The notes: generated from the letters alone by a model not told the origin. DNA of 39,899 bases from Clostridia bacterium (GCA_017453245.1 JAFTKM010000001.1:1-39899); one strand, 5' to 3'. Positions 10,236 through 20,345 are shown, numbered from the stretch's first letter. Translations and numbers: made by a program.

Positions 10236-13067
10236 TTACATATTTTGAGTTAATTTATCTTTTAAGAACTTTCCCGTGTATGAGCCCTCACACTCGGCAA
10301 CCTCCTCGGGAGTGCCCGTAGCAACAATTGTGCCGCCACCGTCTCCGCCCTCGGGACCGAGGTCAATGATGTGATCCGCGCACTTGATGAGATCGAGATT
10401 ATGCTCTATTGTGACGACGGTATTACCCGCGTCAGCGAGTCTGTCGAGTATGGAGATAAGCTTGGAAACGTCCTCGGTATGAAGGCCGGTGGTAGGCTCG
10501 TCGAGGATATAAATAGTCTTGCCCGTAGAGCGCTTGGAGAGCTCGGTCGCAAGCTTGACTCTCTGCGCCTCACCGCCTGAAAGCGTGGTGGAGGACTGAC
10601 CTATCTTGATATATCCGAGTCCGACGTCATAGAGTGTGCGGAGCTTTCTCTCAAGCTGAGGGAGTCCCTCAAAGAAGTACATTCCCTCCTCTACCGACAT
10701 CTCAAGCACGTCGTAGATATTTTTGCCCTTGTATTTTACCTCAAGGGTATCGCGGTTATATCTCTTTCCGCCGCAGACGTCGCACTTGACGTAAACGTCG
10801 GGGAGGAAGTTCATCTCTATGCATTTGACACCGTCACCCTCGCACGCCTCGCAACGACCGCCGCGGATATTGAAGGAGAAGCGTCCCGCATCGTAGCCCT
10901 TAGCCTTAGCGTCCTTGGTCTTGGCAAAGAGATTACGAATATCGGTAAAGAGTCCCGTATAGGTCGCGGGGTTGGATCTCGGAGTTCTGCCTATGGGGCT
11001 CTGGTCGATTGCGATTACCTTGTCAAGATGCTCAAGGCCGGTTATTTTCTCGACCTTGCCGGGATAGGTTATGGCGCGGTTGAGGTCTCTTTGAAGCGTT
11101 CTTAAAAGCACAGCATTGATAAGCGAGGATTTACCGCTACCGGAAACTCCGGTTACTGCGATAAACTTTCCGAGGGGTATGTCGACGTTAACCTTTTTGA
11201 GGTTATTCTCCTCTGCCCCTTCGATATGGAGGAGCTCGCCGTTACCCTCCCTGCGCTGCTTCGGGACGGGGATTATCTTTCTGCCCGAGAGATAAGCGCC
11301 TGTGATGGATTCCTTGCACTCGGCTACCTCGTCGGGTGTGCCTACCGCAACGACCTCTCCGCCGTGGATACCCGCTCCGGGGCCTATGTCTACGATGAAG
11401 TCTGCCTCGCGCATAGTCTCCTCGTCGTGCTCGACTACGATGACCGAGTTACCGAGCTCACGAAGGTGCTTGAGAGTGGCTATAAGCTTGCCGTTATCTC
11501 TCTGATGAAGGCCGATGCTCGGCTCGTCGAGGATATAAAGCACGCCCGTCAAGGCTGAGCCTATCTGCGTGGCAAGACGAATTCTCTGAGCTTCGCCGCC
11601 CGAAAGCGTGCCTGCTGTTCTTGCGAGATTGAGGTAATCGAGTCCGACGCTGACGAGGAAGTTGAGTCTCGCCTTTATCTCCTTGAGAACCTCTTTTGCT
11701 ATTATGGTTTTTGACTCGTCGAAGGTCAATTCCTCGACGAATTTAAGCATCTTATCAACCGAGAGTCTGGTTATCTCATCTATGTTGAGTCCGCCGACTG
11801 TAACGCCGAGTACGGTATCCGAAAGCCTTCTGCCCTTGCATCTCGGACACGCGACCTCCTCAACGAATTCCTGATAATAATCACCGCCCTGCATACGCAT
11901 ACGCTTTTCAATGATGCGGACGATGCCGTCGAAGGTGGTGGTCTGCTCTCTGCCCTCGCCGCCGAAGTAACGCATAACCGTGTACTTCCTCGTGCCCGAG
12001 CCGTACATCAGTATATCCATCTGCTCCTCGGTGAAGTCGCAAAGAGGAGTATCAAGCGTGAAGCCGTATATCTCGCCGACCGCCGCGATAAGCGGACCTG
12101 TCCAGGAGTCCTCGGTCATGGTCTTGAAGCCGTTTACCGCAATGCCTCCGTCACGGAGGGTAAGCTCCTTGTGAGGTATAAGCTTCTTGACCGATATTCT
12201 CTGCATATTTCCGATACCCGAGCACTCGGGACAAGCGCCTATCGGGTTGTTGAAGGAGAACATTCTCGGCTCAAGCTCGGGGAAGCTGATGCCGTGCTCC
12301 TCGCAGGCATACTTCTGCGAGAATTCAAGCTCCTCGCCCTCCCCCTCGCGAGGCACGGTGACGATAGTTACCCTGCCGTCGGAGGTGCGCAGAGCACTCT
12401 CCACAGAGTCGGAAAGACGTGAGCGGATATCATCCTTGATAACCAATCTGTCAACTACGATATCTATCGTGTGACGAAGGTTTTTATCAAGCTCGATATT
12501 CTCGGTAAGGTCGTAAAGATTGCCGTCAACGCGGACTCTGGCAAAGCCTGATTTTCTCGCATCGGCAAAGACCTTCTCGTGCATACCCTTCTGCGCTCTT
12601 ACGACCGGTGAGAGCACCATAAAGCGAGTGCCCTCGGGAAGCGAGAGTATCCTCGCTACTATCTGGTCGAGTGACTGCTGCTCGATAACCTTGCCGCATA
12701 CGGGACAGTGAGGTGTTCCCACTCTCGCGTATAAAAGACGCAGATAGTCGTATATTTCGGTAACCGTGCCCACCGTCGATCGGGGGTTTTTAGAGGTCGT
12801 TTTCTGGTCAATGGATATGGAGGGAGAAAGACCTTCTATGAGGTCGACCTCGGGCTTGTCCATCTGACCGATAAACATTCTTGCATACGACGAAAGGCTC
12901 TCGACAAAGCGTCTGTGTCCCTCGGCGTACAGAGTATCAAAGGCGAGCGAGGACTTACCGCTACCCGAAAGGCCTGTCAAAACAACAAGCTTGTCGCGCG
13001 GTATTGTCACGTCGATGTTCTTCAAATTATTAACTTTTGCGCCTTTAATGACAATATTTCTTGACAT
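10236..13067 (-). CDS. uvrA: Excinuclease ABC subunit A
   Basis: The damage-recognition ATPase of nucleotide excision repair; it loads UvrB on DNA. At 943 residues it has the normal length and contains two ABC ATPase modules. The first P-loop is GLSGSGKSS near residue 32 and the second is GVSGSGKSS in the C-terminal half. Two LSGGEAQR signatures are visible. Zinc-binding cysteine pairs are seen in CPVCGK, CPECSG and the large finger [23 protein letters not shown] lies upstream of the start, and the gene follows uvrB by 35 nt. No missing motif was noticed. Confidence 0.98.
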   Translation of the reverse strand: MSRNIVIKGAKVNNLKNIDVTIPRDKLVVLTGLSGSGKSSLAFDTLYAEGHRRFVESLSSYARMFIGQMDKPEVDLIEGLSPSISIDQKTTSKNPRSTVGTVTEIYDYLRLLYARVGTPHCPVCGKVIEQQSLDQIVARILSLPEGTRFMVLSPVVRAQKGMHEKVFADARKSGFARVRVDGNLYDLTENIELDKNLRHTIDIVVDRLVIKDDIRSRLSDSVESALRTSDGRVTIVTVPREGEGEELEFSQKYACEEHGISFPELEPRMFSFNNPIGACPECSGIGNMQRISVKKLIPHKELTLRDGGIAVNGFKTMTEDSWTGPLIAAVGEIYGFTLDTPLCDFTEEQMDILMYGSGTRKYTVMRYFGGEGREQTTTFDGIVRIIEKRMRMQGGDYYQEFVEEVACPRCKGRRLSDTVLGVTVGGLNIDEITRLSVDKMLKFVEELTFDESKTIIAKEVLKEIKARLNFLVSVGLDYLNLARTAGTLSGGEAQRIRLATQIGSALTGVLYILDEPSIGLHQRDNGKLIATLKHLRELGNSVIVVEHDEETMREADFIVDIGPGAGIHGGEVVAVGTPDEVAECKESITGAYLSGRKIIPVPKQRREGNGELLHIEGAEENNLKKVNVDIPLGKFIAVTGVSGSGKSSLINAVLLRTLQRDLNRAITYPGKVEKITGLEHLDKVIAIDQSPIGRTPRSNPATYTGLFTDIRNLFAKTKDAKAKGYDAGRFSFNIRGGRCEACEGDGVKCIEMNFLPDVYVKCDVCGGKRYNRDTLEVKYKGKNIYDVLEMSVEEGMYFFEGLPQLERKLRTLYDVGLGYIKIGQSSTTLSGGEAQRVKLATELSKRSTGKTIYILDEPTTGLHTEDVSKLISILDRLADAGNTVVTIEHNLDLIKCADHIIDLGPEGGDGGGTIVATGTPEEVAECEGSYTGKFLKDKLTQNM

Positions 13068-13102
13068 TTTTACACCTATTTCCGTTTTTAAGCCGAGTGT
13101 AA

Positions 13103-15058
13103 TTATTTTCTCAGCTCTTTGATTCTATCTCTTATATATGCCGCCTGCTCAAACTCAAGACGCTTTGCGGCATCGCGCATCTCCGCAGTGAGCTTCTCGA
13201 TAAGCTTCTCTCTTTCAAGCCTTGAGAGCTTCTTCTCGCTCTCGGGCTTGACCTTCTTGCCTATCTCGATAACGTCGGCAACCTTCTTCTTTATCGATGC
13301 GGGAGTGATGCCGTTTTCCTCATTATACCTCATCTGTATCTCACGGCGGCGGTTGGTCTCGTCTATCGCACCTCGCATAGAGCGAGTGACCGAGTCGGCG
13401 TACATAATAACGTGGCCGTTGATATTTCTCGCGGCACGTCCGACTGTCTGTATAAGAGAGGTCTCCGAGCGGAGAAAGCCCTCCTTGTCGGCATCGAGTA
13501 TGGCAACCAGTGACACCTCGGGAATATCAAGACCTTCCCTGAGCAGGTTGATACCTACGAGGACGTCAAAGAGTCCAAGACGGAGGTCTCTGATTATCTG
13601 CATACGCTCTATGGTTTCTACTCTGTGGTGGATATATTTTACCTTAACTCCATTGGTAGCCAGATATTCCGTGAGATCCTCTGCCATCTTAGTGGTGAGA
13701 GTGGTAACGAGAGTCTTCTCTCCCCTATCGGTGGTCGCTTTGATCTCGCCGAGAAGGTCGTCAACCTGCCCTTCGACCGGTCTTACCTCAACGAGAGGAT
13801 CGATAAGTCCCGTAGGTCTGATAAGCTGCTCGACAACCGACGAGCTCTCGCCCTTTTCGTACTCTCCGGGGGTTGCGCTGACGAAGACAACCTGTCTGAT
13901 TCTCTCCTCAAATTCATTAAAGAATAGCGGACGGTTATCGTAGGCGGAGGGGAGACGGAAGCCGTATTCTACAAGGTTATGCTTTCTGGCAAAGTCACCG
14001 CCCGACATACCGCGCACCTGCGGAAGCGTCACGTGCGACTCGTCGACGAACATAATGAAATCGTCGGGGAAATAGTCAAGGAGAGTATACGGCGTTGATC
14101 CCTCGGGTCTGCCCGAAAGCACGCGTGAATAGTTCTCTACTCCTGAGCAGAAGCCTACCTCACGGAGCATCTCTATATCGTATTTGGTTCTCTCCTCTAT
14201 TCTCTGCGCCTCGATGAGCTTGTTTTCGGAGCGGAAGAACTTTACTCTCTCTCGCATTTCCTCCTCAATCTCGGCAAGAGCCGCCTCGCGTCTATCGTCG
14301 GATACTGCGTAATGCGTCGCGGGGAAAATGGCGGTATATGAAAGGCGCTCGATAACGTCGCCCGTCACAATATTTATTTTTGATACTCTGTCTATCTCGT
14401 CACCGAAGAACTCTACCCTGATGGCGTAGTCACGGGCGGAGGCGGGATATATCTCGACAACGTCGCCTCTGACACGGAACTTGTTACGGATAAAGTTCAT
14501 ATCGTTTCTCTCATAGCTGATGGAAACAAGGGCGCGGATAAGGTCGTCGCGCGACATTTCCTGCCCCGGTCTTAAGGAAACGAGAAGTCCCTGATACTCA
14601 AGGGGATCACCGAGCGAGTAGATGCATGATACCGATGCCACGATGATGACGTCACGCCTCTCAAAGAGGGCTGAGGTCGCGCTGTGGCGAAGCATATCTA
14701 TCTCATCGTTTATCATCGCGTCCTTCTCGATATACATATCCTTACCGGGGATGTAAGCCTCGGGCTGATAGTAATCGTAGTAGGAAACAAAGTACTCGAC
14801 CGCATTATCCGGGAAGAACTCGCGGAACTCGGTGCAAAGCTGAGCGGCGAGAGTCTTGTTGTGCGCGAGGACAAGAGTCGGACGGTTGAGGTTGGCTATG
14901 ACGTTTGCCATAGTAAAGGTCTTACCCGAGCCGGTGACACCGACGAGTGTCTGTGCTCTCTCGCCCGCGAGAATACCCTCGGTGAGGGCGGCTATTGCGG
15001 CAGGCTGATCGCCCGTCGGCTTGTATTCACTTTTAAGCTTGAATTTTTCGTCTGCCAT
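13103..15058 (-). CDS. uvrB: Excinuclease ABC subunit B
   Basis: The helicase-like subunit that verifies damage and forms the pre-incision complex with UvrA and UvrC. The 651-residue protein has Walker [10 protein letters not shown], the damage-probing beta-hairpin ([15 protein letters not shown]), the DExH box DESHVT and helicase motif VGRAARN. A C-terminal UVR domain ([18 protein letters not shown]) binds UvrC. ATG 15058 is chosen over the longer start at 15100 because GGGAGGG lies immediately upstream and MADEKFKL matches usual UvrB starts. It heads the repair operon and has its own promoter. No LexA-like box was recognised near that promoter. Confidence 0.97.
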   Translation of the reverse strand: MADEKFKLKSEYKPTGDQPAAIAALTEGILAGERAQTLVGVTGSGKTFTMANVIANLNRPTLVLAHNKTLAAQLCTEFREFFPDNAVEYFVSYYDYYQPEAYIPGKDMYIEKDAMINDEIDMLRHSATSALFERRDVIIVASVSCIYSLGDPLEYQGLLVSLRPGQEMSRDDLIRALVSISYERNDMNFIRNKFRVRGDVVEIYPASARDYAIRVEFFGDEIDRVSKINIVTGDVIERLSYTAIFPATHYAVSDDRREAALAEIEEEMRERVKFFRSENKLIEAQRIEERTKYDIEMLREVGFCSGVENYSRVLSGRPEGSTPYTLLDYFPDDFIMFVDESHVTLPQVRGMSGGDFARKHNLVEYGFRLPSAYDNRPLFFNEFEERIRQVVFVSATPGEYEKGESSSVVEQLIRPTGLIDPLVEVRPVEGQVDDLLGEIKATTDRGEKTLVTTLTTKMAEDLTEYLATNGVKVKYIHHRVETIERMQIIRDLRLGLFDVLVGINLLREGLDIPEVSLVAILDADKEGFLRSETSLIQTVGRAARNINGHVIMYADSVTRSMRGAIDETNRRREIQMRYNEENGITPASIKKKVADVIEIGKKVKPESEKKLSRLEREKLIEKLTAEMRDAAKRLEFEQAAYIRDRIKELRK

Positions 15059-15115
15059 TATACCCTCCCACAAGATTCGCCGCTTGGCTTTTTGTTGCAT
15101 ATTTTCGCACTATAT

Positions 15116-15144
15116 ATTTTAGCACAAAAAATTATTAAAGTAAA
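15116..15144 (-). promoter_or_regulatory. Promoter of the uvrB operon
   Basis: -35 TTTACT (15139-15144), 17-bp spacer, -10 TAAAAT (15116-15121) on the minus strand, just downstream of the terminator of the preceding gene. Confidence 0.6.
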
Positions 15145-15146
15145 TA

Positions 15147-15183
15147 GAAAAAGCAAGATTAGTTTCTGAATTCTAATCCTGCT
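15147..15183 (-). terminator. Terminator of the DUF4434 gene
   Basis: AGCAGGATTAG pairs with CTAATCTTGCT (one mismatch), followed by TTTTTC on the minus strand, 15 nt after the stop codon. Confidence 0.8.
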
Positions 15184-15197
15184 TTATCCGTTTTCGG

Positions 15198-16085
15198 TTA
15201 TTTTTTATAATAGGAGCGGTATAGTCTGTTAAGATTGCGTGCCGAGGGATATATCGACTGGGGGCTCAGGAAGTGAGAAAACTCAAAGGTGATTATCTTC
15301 TCGGCGTATTCCCTATGTATATCGAGCTTCTGCTTCAAGAGGTTGAATGGAATCGGGTAGTACATACGTCTGACGTCTCTTTCAAAGGTCTCGGTATTTA
15401 CCCAATGCGCCATACCGAATTCGTCACAAAGCCTCTTAGTCTCGATGAAATACTCGCGCATAGTCTCTATGGGTGCGGAGCCGTCCTGAAATGCGCAGGC
15501 GTCTATCTGTCCTGCGCATCCTGAGAAGATGCCGTGCCACTCCTCGGCGTGCTGAGAAACAGTAAAGTCTCCGCCCGTGACGTGAGTGTTGAAATAGGGG
15601 CTGATAAGCACGGGCATTGCAGAGTCCTTCTCCTTACAAAGATAGGAAAGCCCCTTCATAACCTCGGGAATGTTCAGCTCATTTTTGCTTGCCTCCTGGG
15701 GTATATACCATCCCGAGAAGGACGGAATACCGTTGTATCTTTCATATACCTCGTCGATGAAGTGGCGGTTGCGCTCTATCTCGCCCTTCGCGTCTCCGCC
15801 TCCCCAATCTATATCGGAGATATGGAGTCCCATATAGACCTTCATTCTGCGCTTTGCCGCTTCCTCGAGGATGAAGCCCGCGAAGTCCTCGGTATTTTCG
15901 GTATGGAAATAGGTCGAGGGGTAAATAGTCTTGCCGTAAAAGCCTCCGCGGATGAAGATAAGGGTGTCAATCCCTACCTTCCTCATATTATCAAGATCCC
16001 TTTTCCACTGACGCTTTGTCCAGTTGGATGAGGGAATGTCGTAGGTTATCTCGTCTATAAACGTGCCGGTAATGGGTCCAATCAT
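15198..16085 (-). CDS. DUF4434 family protein (glycoside-hydrolase-like TIM barrel)
   Basis: The 295-residue protein opens with GPITGTFIDEITYDIPSSNW and continues with a beta/alpha pattern (GIDTLIFIRGG, KVYMGLHISDIDW, FSGWYIPQE, MPVLISPYFN, DACAFQDG). This fits the DUF4434 family, which is related to glycoside hydrolases with TIM-barrel folds. The conserved acidic residues in IPQE and in AFQD are candidate catalytic or binding groups, by analogy only. There is no signal peptide, so it should be cytosolic and would act on imported sugars. GGAAAGGAA precedes the ATG. It is monocistronic, with its own promoter and terminator. The substrate is unknown. Confidence 0.8.
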   Translation of the reverse strand: MIGPITGTFIDEITYDIPSSNWTKRQWKRDLDNMRKVGIDTLIFIRGGFYGKTIYPSTYFHTENTEDFAGFILEEAAKRRMKVYMGLHISDIDWGGGDAKGEIERNRHFIDEVYERYNGIPSFSGWYIPQEASKNELNIPEVMKGLSYLCKEKDSAMPVLISPYFNTHVTGGDFTVSQHAEEWHGIFSGCAGQIDACAFQDGSAPIETMREYFIETKRLCDEFGMAHWVNTETFERDVRRMYYPIPFNLLKQKLDIHREYAEKIITFEFSHFLSPQSIYPSARNLNRLYRSYYKK

Positions 16086-16163
16086 AGTTATTCCTTTCCG
16101 AGATTGCGTCTCTATAGATAATTATTGTAATGTATTTTTTTACTTTCTGCATTATATAAGATA

Positions 16164-16192
16164 AGTATATCTCAGAAAACGAAAAAAGTCAA
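16164..16192 (-). promoter_or_regulatory. Promoter of the DUF4434 gene
   Basis: -35 TTGACT (16187-16192), 17-bp spacer, -10 TATACT (16164-16169). A second -10-like TACAAT occurs nearer the gene without a good -35. Confidence 0.65.
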
Positions 16193-16255
16193 GGAATGTA
16201 AAATAATATTGTGTGTTTTAGAGGAATACGTAGGCGATGTCCATAAATCAATTCA

Positions 16256-16620
16256 TAATGCATGATTAATTAGAATGAAATCCGCAGAGCGGATGAAGTC
16301 CACTTGCGGTGGATGAAATCGCTTTCGCGATGAAGTACAATCAAGATAGACGTTTTGTCGATATGTCGATAAATCGACTCGATATGCCTGACGGCTCGAT
16401 AAAAAAGAGCCATATTCTGTGCTTAGTCAATTGCACTCAATACAGCTCATTTTTATGAATTGATGCTGACGCATCATGAATTGAAGCCAAACGGCTTCAT
16501 GATTTCTCGTGCTCAGCACTCCATGAATTGAATTGCAACTTTTAATGCGCTTTTGCGCAATTCATGCGATTTCGCGCAATTCATGAGCATTCATGCTCAA
16601 ATCATGCAACTTGTTGCAAT
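16256..16620. repeat. Short-hairpin arrays with ATGAA and ATGAATT/AATTCAT linkers, 3' of yebC
   Basis: Two adjoining arrays. In the first, ATCCGC-aga-GCGGAT, TCCAC-ttgc-GGTGGA and ATCGC-tttc-GCGAT are separated by GAA(G) within an ATGAA frame. A short CGATA-linked stretch (GCC-tgac-GGC) follows. In the second, GATGC-tgac-GCATC, AAGCC-aaac-GGCTT, TGCGC-tttt-GCGCA, GCG-attt-CGC, GAGCAT-tc-ATGCTC and TTGCAA-cttg-TTGCAA are joined by ATGAATT on the left and its reverse complement AATTCAT on the right. There is no coding capacity. It lies directly after the yebC stop, so it would form the 3' UTR of that operon. Confidence 0.7.
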
Positions 16621-16650
16621 TCATTGCGTGTGCCCCGAAGGGAGCAACGC

Positions 16651-17376
16651 TTAAGCATTCCAGTTATGATATACTGCGTTTACGTCGTCGTCCTCGTTGA
16701 ACTTGTCGAGCATCTTTTCCATATTCTCGACGTCATCCTCGTTATCAAGGTCAACGTAGGTCGAGGGTACCTTTGCAAGGTCGGCGGTAGCGAGGGTGTA
16801 GCCAAGAGCGATAACAGCCTCACGTACGTCTGCGAAATCGTCAACAGAGGTGTAGATGGTGTACTCACCGTCGTCACACTTGATATCCTCTGCGCCGCAC
16901 TCGAGAGCATCCTCCATTACCTTATCCTCGTCGAGCTCGTCATCCTCGTCAACGATGGTGATAACGCCCTTCTCCTCAAAGAGGAAGCCTACGCAACCGT
17001 TCTGACCGAGGTTTCCGCCGTACTTATTGAAGGCTGCGCGAACGTTACCTGCGGTACGGTTACGGTTATCGGTAGAGGTCTCAACGATAATAGCAACGCC
17101 CGAGGGACCGTAGCCCTCGTAGGTGATCTCCTCGTAGTTGATGTCGTTAGAGTCGGTGAACTTCTTGATAGTTCTCTGAATGTTCTCGTTAGGCACGTTG
17201 TTTGCCTTTGCCTTGGAAATAAGGTCACGAAGACGGGAGTTGTTGTTCGGATCGGGACCGCCCTCCTTGATAGCTACTGCCATTTCCTTACCGATCTTGG
17301 TAAAGATCTTGGCCTTAGCGGCATCGGTCTTCTCCTTCTTGTGCTTAATGTTGTTCCATTTTGAATGTCCTGACAT
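16651..17376 (-). CDS. YebC/PmpR-family protein
   Basis: The 241-residue protein starts MSGHSKWNNIKHKK, the hallmark of the YebC (TACO1/PmpR) family. The full-length family signature continues (AKIFTKIGKEMAVAIKEGG, NNSRLRDLISKAKANNVP, YEGYGPSGVAIIVETSTDN). Members have been described as DNA-binding regulators and, more recently, as factors that help ribosomes translate difficult sequences such as proline stretches. GGAGATATAA precedes the ATG. It lies 18 nt downstream of argS and is the last gene of the kinase-argS-yebC operon. Beyond the family role I infer no target. Confidence 0.94.
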   Translation of the reverse strand: MSGHSKWNNIKHKKEKTDAAKAKIFTKIGKEMAVAIKEGGPDPNNNSRLRDLISKAKANNVPNENIQRTIKKFTDSNDINYEEITYEGYGPSGVAIIVETSTDNRNRTAGNVRAAFNKYGGNLGQNGCVGFLFEEKGVITIVDEDDELDEDKVMEDALECGAEDIKCDDGEYTIYTSVDDFADVREAVIALGYTLATADLAKVPSTYVDLDNEDDVENMEKMLDKFNEDDDVNAVYHNWNA

Positions 17377-17394
17377 ATTTATATCTCCTAAAAT

Positions 17395-19146
17395 TTATAT
17401 CTTCTCGGGACTCTGCATACAGATAAGATGCAGGGCGGTACGGAGTACCTGATTTGCCGCTCTTGTAAGAGCGATACGGCTGGAGCGGAGCTTCTCGTCC
17501 TCACAGCCAACGATCTTGCACTCGTGGTAGAAGCGGTTGAACGCCGCGGCGAGATCAAGGATGTATCTGGTTACGATGCTGGGCTCGTAATCGGCAAGAG
17601 CCGCGTTGATACGCTCGGGGAATACGGAAAGGCACTTAGCAAGCTCAAACTCAACGTCGGAAAGCTCCGCGTCGGTCATCTCGCCCTTGACGTCAGCCTT
17701 CTCAAGCACCGAGCAGGTACGCGCGTAGGTGTACTGAACGTAGGGACCGGTGTTTCCGTCGAAGGAAAGCGCATCCTCCATCATAAAGTTGATGTCACGC
17801 ATACGGTTGTTGGAAAGGTAGTAGAACACTACCGCGCCAACGCCGACCTTCTCTGCTATCTCAAGGCACTCCTTGGGATCGGGGTGCTTCTCCTTGGTGA
17901 TCTCGGCAACACGCTCGATAGCCTCGGCAAAGAGGTCCTTAAGAAGAACTACGTTACCGGTTCTTGTCGCAAGCTTCATACCGTTTACACTTACTGTGCC
18001 GTAGGGAACGTGGACGAGCTCGTCGTGCCACTCGTAGCCCATAAGCTCAACGACCTTGAACCACTGAGCAAAGTGGAGAGACTGCTGAGCGGAGGTTACG
18101 TAAATTGCCTTATCGAACTTATATTCGTTCTTGCGGTATACAGCCGCCGCAATGTCACGGGTAGGATAAAGGGTTGAACCGTCGCGCTTAAGGATAAGGC
18201 AGACGGGCATATTCCACTTATCGAGGTTTACGATGGACGCGCCGTCATCGATCTCAAGAAGTCCCATATCGCGAAGCTTCTGAACCTGGGCGGGCATCTT
18301 ATCGGTGTAGAAGCTCTCTCCCTTGTAGGAGTCGAACTCGATACCGAGCTGCTTATAGGTCTTCTGATATTCCTCAAGGCTGACGGAAACGAACCAGCGC
18401 CAGAGCTCGAGATTCTTCTCATCACCGTGCTCAAGAGCGGTGAACTCACGTCTGGATTCATCTGCAAGGGGCGAGGACTTCTTGCCGTCGGGATCCTTAA
18501 GAAGGCTCTCCTCCTCTTCCCTCTTTATCTCGTTGTTGATTCTTACGTAGAGCTTAACAAGCTCGTCAACTCCGCCCTTTTCGATGGTTTCCTTATCGCC
18601 CCAGAGCTTGTATGCGACGATGAGCTTACCGAACTGGGTACCCCAGTCGCCGAGGTAGTTGATGCCGAAGCAATCGTAGCCCGCGAACTCGTGAAGGAGC
18701 TTCAGAGAGTGGCCGATAACGGTGGTACCGAGGTGGCCGATGTGGAAGGGCTTTGCAACATTGGGCGAGGAGTAGTCGAGGACAACCTTTTTGCCGACAC
18801 CGTTCATGGGTGAGCCGTACTTGTCACCGAGTCTCTCTACGTCACCGACAACTCTCGACGCAAAGGCGGTGTGGTTAACCTTGAAGTTAAGGTAGCCGTT
18901 AAGCGCGGAAACCGAGGAGAACTCGTCGCAGGAAACGTTCTCTGCAAGGATCTCGGCAATCTGCACGGGAGAGCGGCGGAGAGTTCTCGAGAGGCGGAAG
19001 CAAGGCAAAGCGATGTCGCCCATCGAGGTATCCGGAGGATACTCAAGCATAGTGAATATTTCGTCGGACGAGAGAAGTCCCTCTCCGAACTTTTCCTTTA
19101 TACACTCCGCAAGAAGCGAAGCGGTCTTTTTCTTAAGAATAAGCAT
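17395..19146 (-). CDS. argS: Arginyl-tRNA synthetase
   Basis: Class I aminoacyl-tRNA synthetase that charges tRNA-Arg. The 583-residue protein has the N-terminal Add-1 tRNA-binding region (SMGDIALPCF). The HIGH motif is at residues 135-138 (SSPNVAKPFHIGHLG), and MKLATRTGNVV stands at the KMSKS-equivalent position. A C-terminal DALR anticodon-binding domain follows (YVQYTYARTCSVLEKA, and a helical end with LTRAANQVLRTAL). AAGAGGTAG precedes the ATG. It follows the kinase gene by 9 nt and precedes yebC by 18 nt, so the three form one operon. Confidence 0.97.
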   Translation of the reverse strand: MLILKKKTASLLAECIKEKFGEGLLSSDEIFTMLEYPPDTSMGDIALPCFRLSRTLRRSPVQIAEILAENVSCDEFSSVSALNGYLNFKVNHTAFASRVVGDVERLGDKYGSPMNGVGKKVVLDYSSPNVAKPFHIGHLGTTVIGHSLKLLHEFAGYDCFGINYLGDWGTQFGKLIVAYKLWGDKETIEKGGVDELVKLYVRINNEIKREEEESLLKDPDGKKSSPLADESRREFTALEHGDEKNLELWRWFVSVSLEEYQKTYKQLGIEFDSYKGESFYTDKMPAQVQKLRDMGLLEIDDGASIVNLDKWNMPVCLILKRDGSTLYPTRDIAAAVYRKNEYKFDKAIYVTSAQQSLHFAQWFKVVELMGYEWHDELVHVPYGTVSVNGMKLATRTGNVVLLKDLFAEAIERVAEITKEKHPDPKECLEIAEKVGVGAVVFYYLSNNRMRDINFMMEDALSFDGNTGPYVQYTYARTCSVLEKADVKGEMTDAELSDVEFELAKCLSVFPERINAALADYEPSIVTRYILDLAAAFNRFYHECKIVGCEDEKLRSSRIALTRAANQVLRTALHLICMQSPEKI

Positions 19147-19155
19147 ATCTACCTC

Positions 19156-19974
19156 TTAAAGTGAATTCTTCATTCTGACGTATTTTCTGTCCCCTGCACT
19201 GCTCTTTACGAGTCTTGCGGGAACGTATGTATAGAGATTGAAGGCGTAGGCAAGAGCCGACTCTGTGCCGCCGTCGATATAGAACTCGCCGTCACGCTCA
19301 AAAACTGTGACCTCGGGGATATCCTCGCCAAGCTCAAGCTTTCTAGAAAGCTCGCTGAGAAGCTCTCCGTCGTGCTCGTCGTCGATATAGTTGAGTCTCT
19401 CGGGTGCAAGATAACAGAAGGCAAGGTCTCTCTGCTCTCTCCATCTCTCGTAGCAGGAGATGATAACTCCCGCAACCTCCTCGGGGGTGGCAGATGTGGT
19501 ATCTACTACAAGCGAGTAGTTGGAAAGGTCGGTTATGTCAACTCCGTACTGCTCGGAATATCTCTTCTTCTCACTCTCACGGCGCGCCTTGGTTGAGGCT
19601 ACGGTCTCCTCGAGGGTTTCCGCGTGCTCGCCCGAGCGGTTGGCTCCCATAATGCGGAGCGATGCGGTCTCGACGTCGGTGGAAAGGTAGACCTTGAAGG
19701 TGCCCTTCGTAAAGTGCCACGCCATACGAGAGTCAATGATAAGTAAGCGGGGATCGTCCGAAAGCGAGGCGAGTCCGTCGTCGATCTCGGTATCGATCTC
19801 GGGGTGGGTCTCCATATAGACGTTAAGCTCGCCGATGGTCATACCCATTCTCTCGGCTATTTGTCTTACAAGACTGCCCGTAGAGTAATACTCTGCACCG
19901 AGAGCTTCGATAAGAATTTTAGCAACCGTGCTCTTTCCGCTGCCGAGATCTCCGGCTAAGGATATCTTGTCCAT
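19156..19974 (-). CDS. Cytidylate kinase-like P-loop protein with a ParB/sulfiredoxin-like C-terminal region
   Basis: The first about 180 residues form a P-loop kinase of the cytidylate-kinase-like family: GDLGSGKST near residue 10, YYSTGSLVRQIAERMG for substrate binding, IIDSRMAWHF, and a lid region (STKARRESEKKRYSEQYGVD). It probably phosphorylates CMP/dCMP or a similar small substrate, by family. The last about 85 residues look different. The pattern (P)ERLNYI..LSRKLELGEDIPEVTVF followed by GEFYIDGGTESALAYA resembles the ParB/sulfiredoxin N-terminal fold, with the usual DGHHR degenerate to DGGTES. ATG 19974 is preferred to TTG 19995, and GGAAGGATGGG lies upstream of it. It heads the argS-yebC operon. 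Confidence 0.75.
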   Translation of the reverse strand: MDKISLAGDLGSGKSTVAKILIEALGAEYYSTGSLVRQIAERMGMTIGELNVYMETHPEIDTEIDDGLASLSDDPRLLIIDSRMAWHFTKGTFKVYLSTDVETASLRIMGANRSGEHAETLEETVASTKARRESEKKRYSEQYGVDITDLSNYSLVVDTTSATPEEVAGVIISCYERWREQRDLAFCYLAPERLNYIDDEHDGELLSELSRKLELGEDIPEVTVFERDGEFYIDGGTESALAYAFNLYTYVPARLVKSSAGDRKYVRMKNSL

Positions 19975-20013
19975 TTTGCGCCCATCCTTCCTCAAAGTGA
20001 ATTTAACTTAAAT

Positions 20014-20042
20014 ATTATATACTATATTTTAGTTGTTGTCAA
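20014..20042 (-). promoter_or_regulatory. Promoter of the kinase-argS-yebC operon
   Basis: Perfect -35 TTGACA (20037-20042), 17-bp spacer, perfect -10 TATAAT (20014-20019). No T-box leader is present, so argS is not controlled that way here. Confidence 0.85.
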
Positions 20043-20059
20043 GTACGAAAAGAGAAAAA

Positions 20060-20270
20060 TGCGAAACTTCGGCGCGATGCGCCAATGCAAAACTTCGGCG
20101 CGATGCGCCAATGCAAAATGCAGAATGCAAAATGTAAAAATAACTCCTTCCGTCACGGCTATGCCGTGCCACCTATCTCGTTGAGGCTCGGTCACCACTC
20201 GGGTCTAACAGTCCACCGGACTGTTATTCGATACCTCGTGGCCGCTTCGCTACCTCAATGAGGGAGGCTA
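20060..20270. repeat. Dispersed repeats between two minus-strand genes
   Basis: A 26-28 bp unit containing CTTCGGCGCGATGCGCCAAT is present twice in tandem (about 20064-20115) and runs into ATGCAAA heptamer-like repeats. Next comes a palindromic element CGTCACGGC-tat-GCCGTG with CAGTCCACCGGACTG and GAGGTAGCG-type arms. Relatives occur at 34620-34832 and 39216-39268. No gene is visible. Confidence 0.65.
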
Positions 20271-20298
20271 AAAAAAGCGGAGAGCCGAAGCTCTCCGC
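20270..20298 (-). terminator. Terminator of the beta-helix lipoprotein gene
   Basis: GCGGAGAGC (20277-20285) and GCTCTCCGC (20290-20298) form a perfect 9-bp stem with a TTCG-type tetraloop, followed by seven Ts on the minus strand. Confidence 0.9.
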
Positions 20299-20345
20299 CA
20301 AAAATTGATACGTTTATGCTGAATAATTGATGAATATCTCTATAT

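Noticed and set aside
13119-13943. A 274-codon plus-strand ORF
   Set aside because: Antisense to uvrB, serine/arginine-rich as expected of a shadow frame.
19974-20042. T-box leader for the argS operon
   Set aside because: Only about 35 nt separate the promoter from the first start codon, far too short for a T-box.
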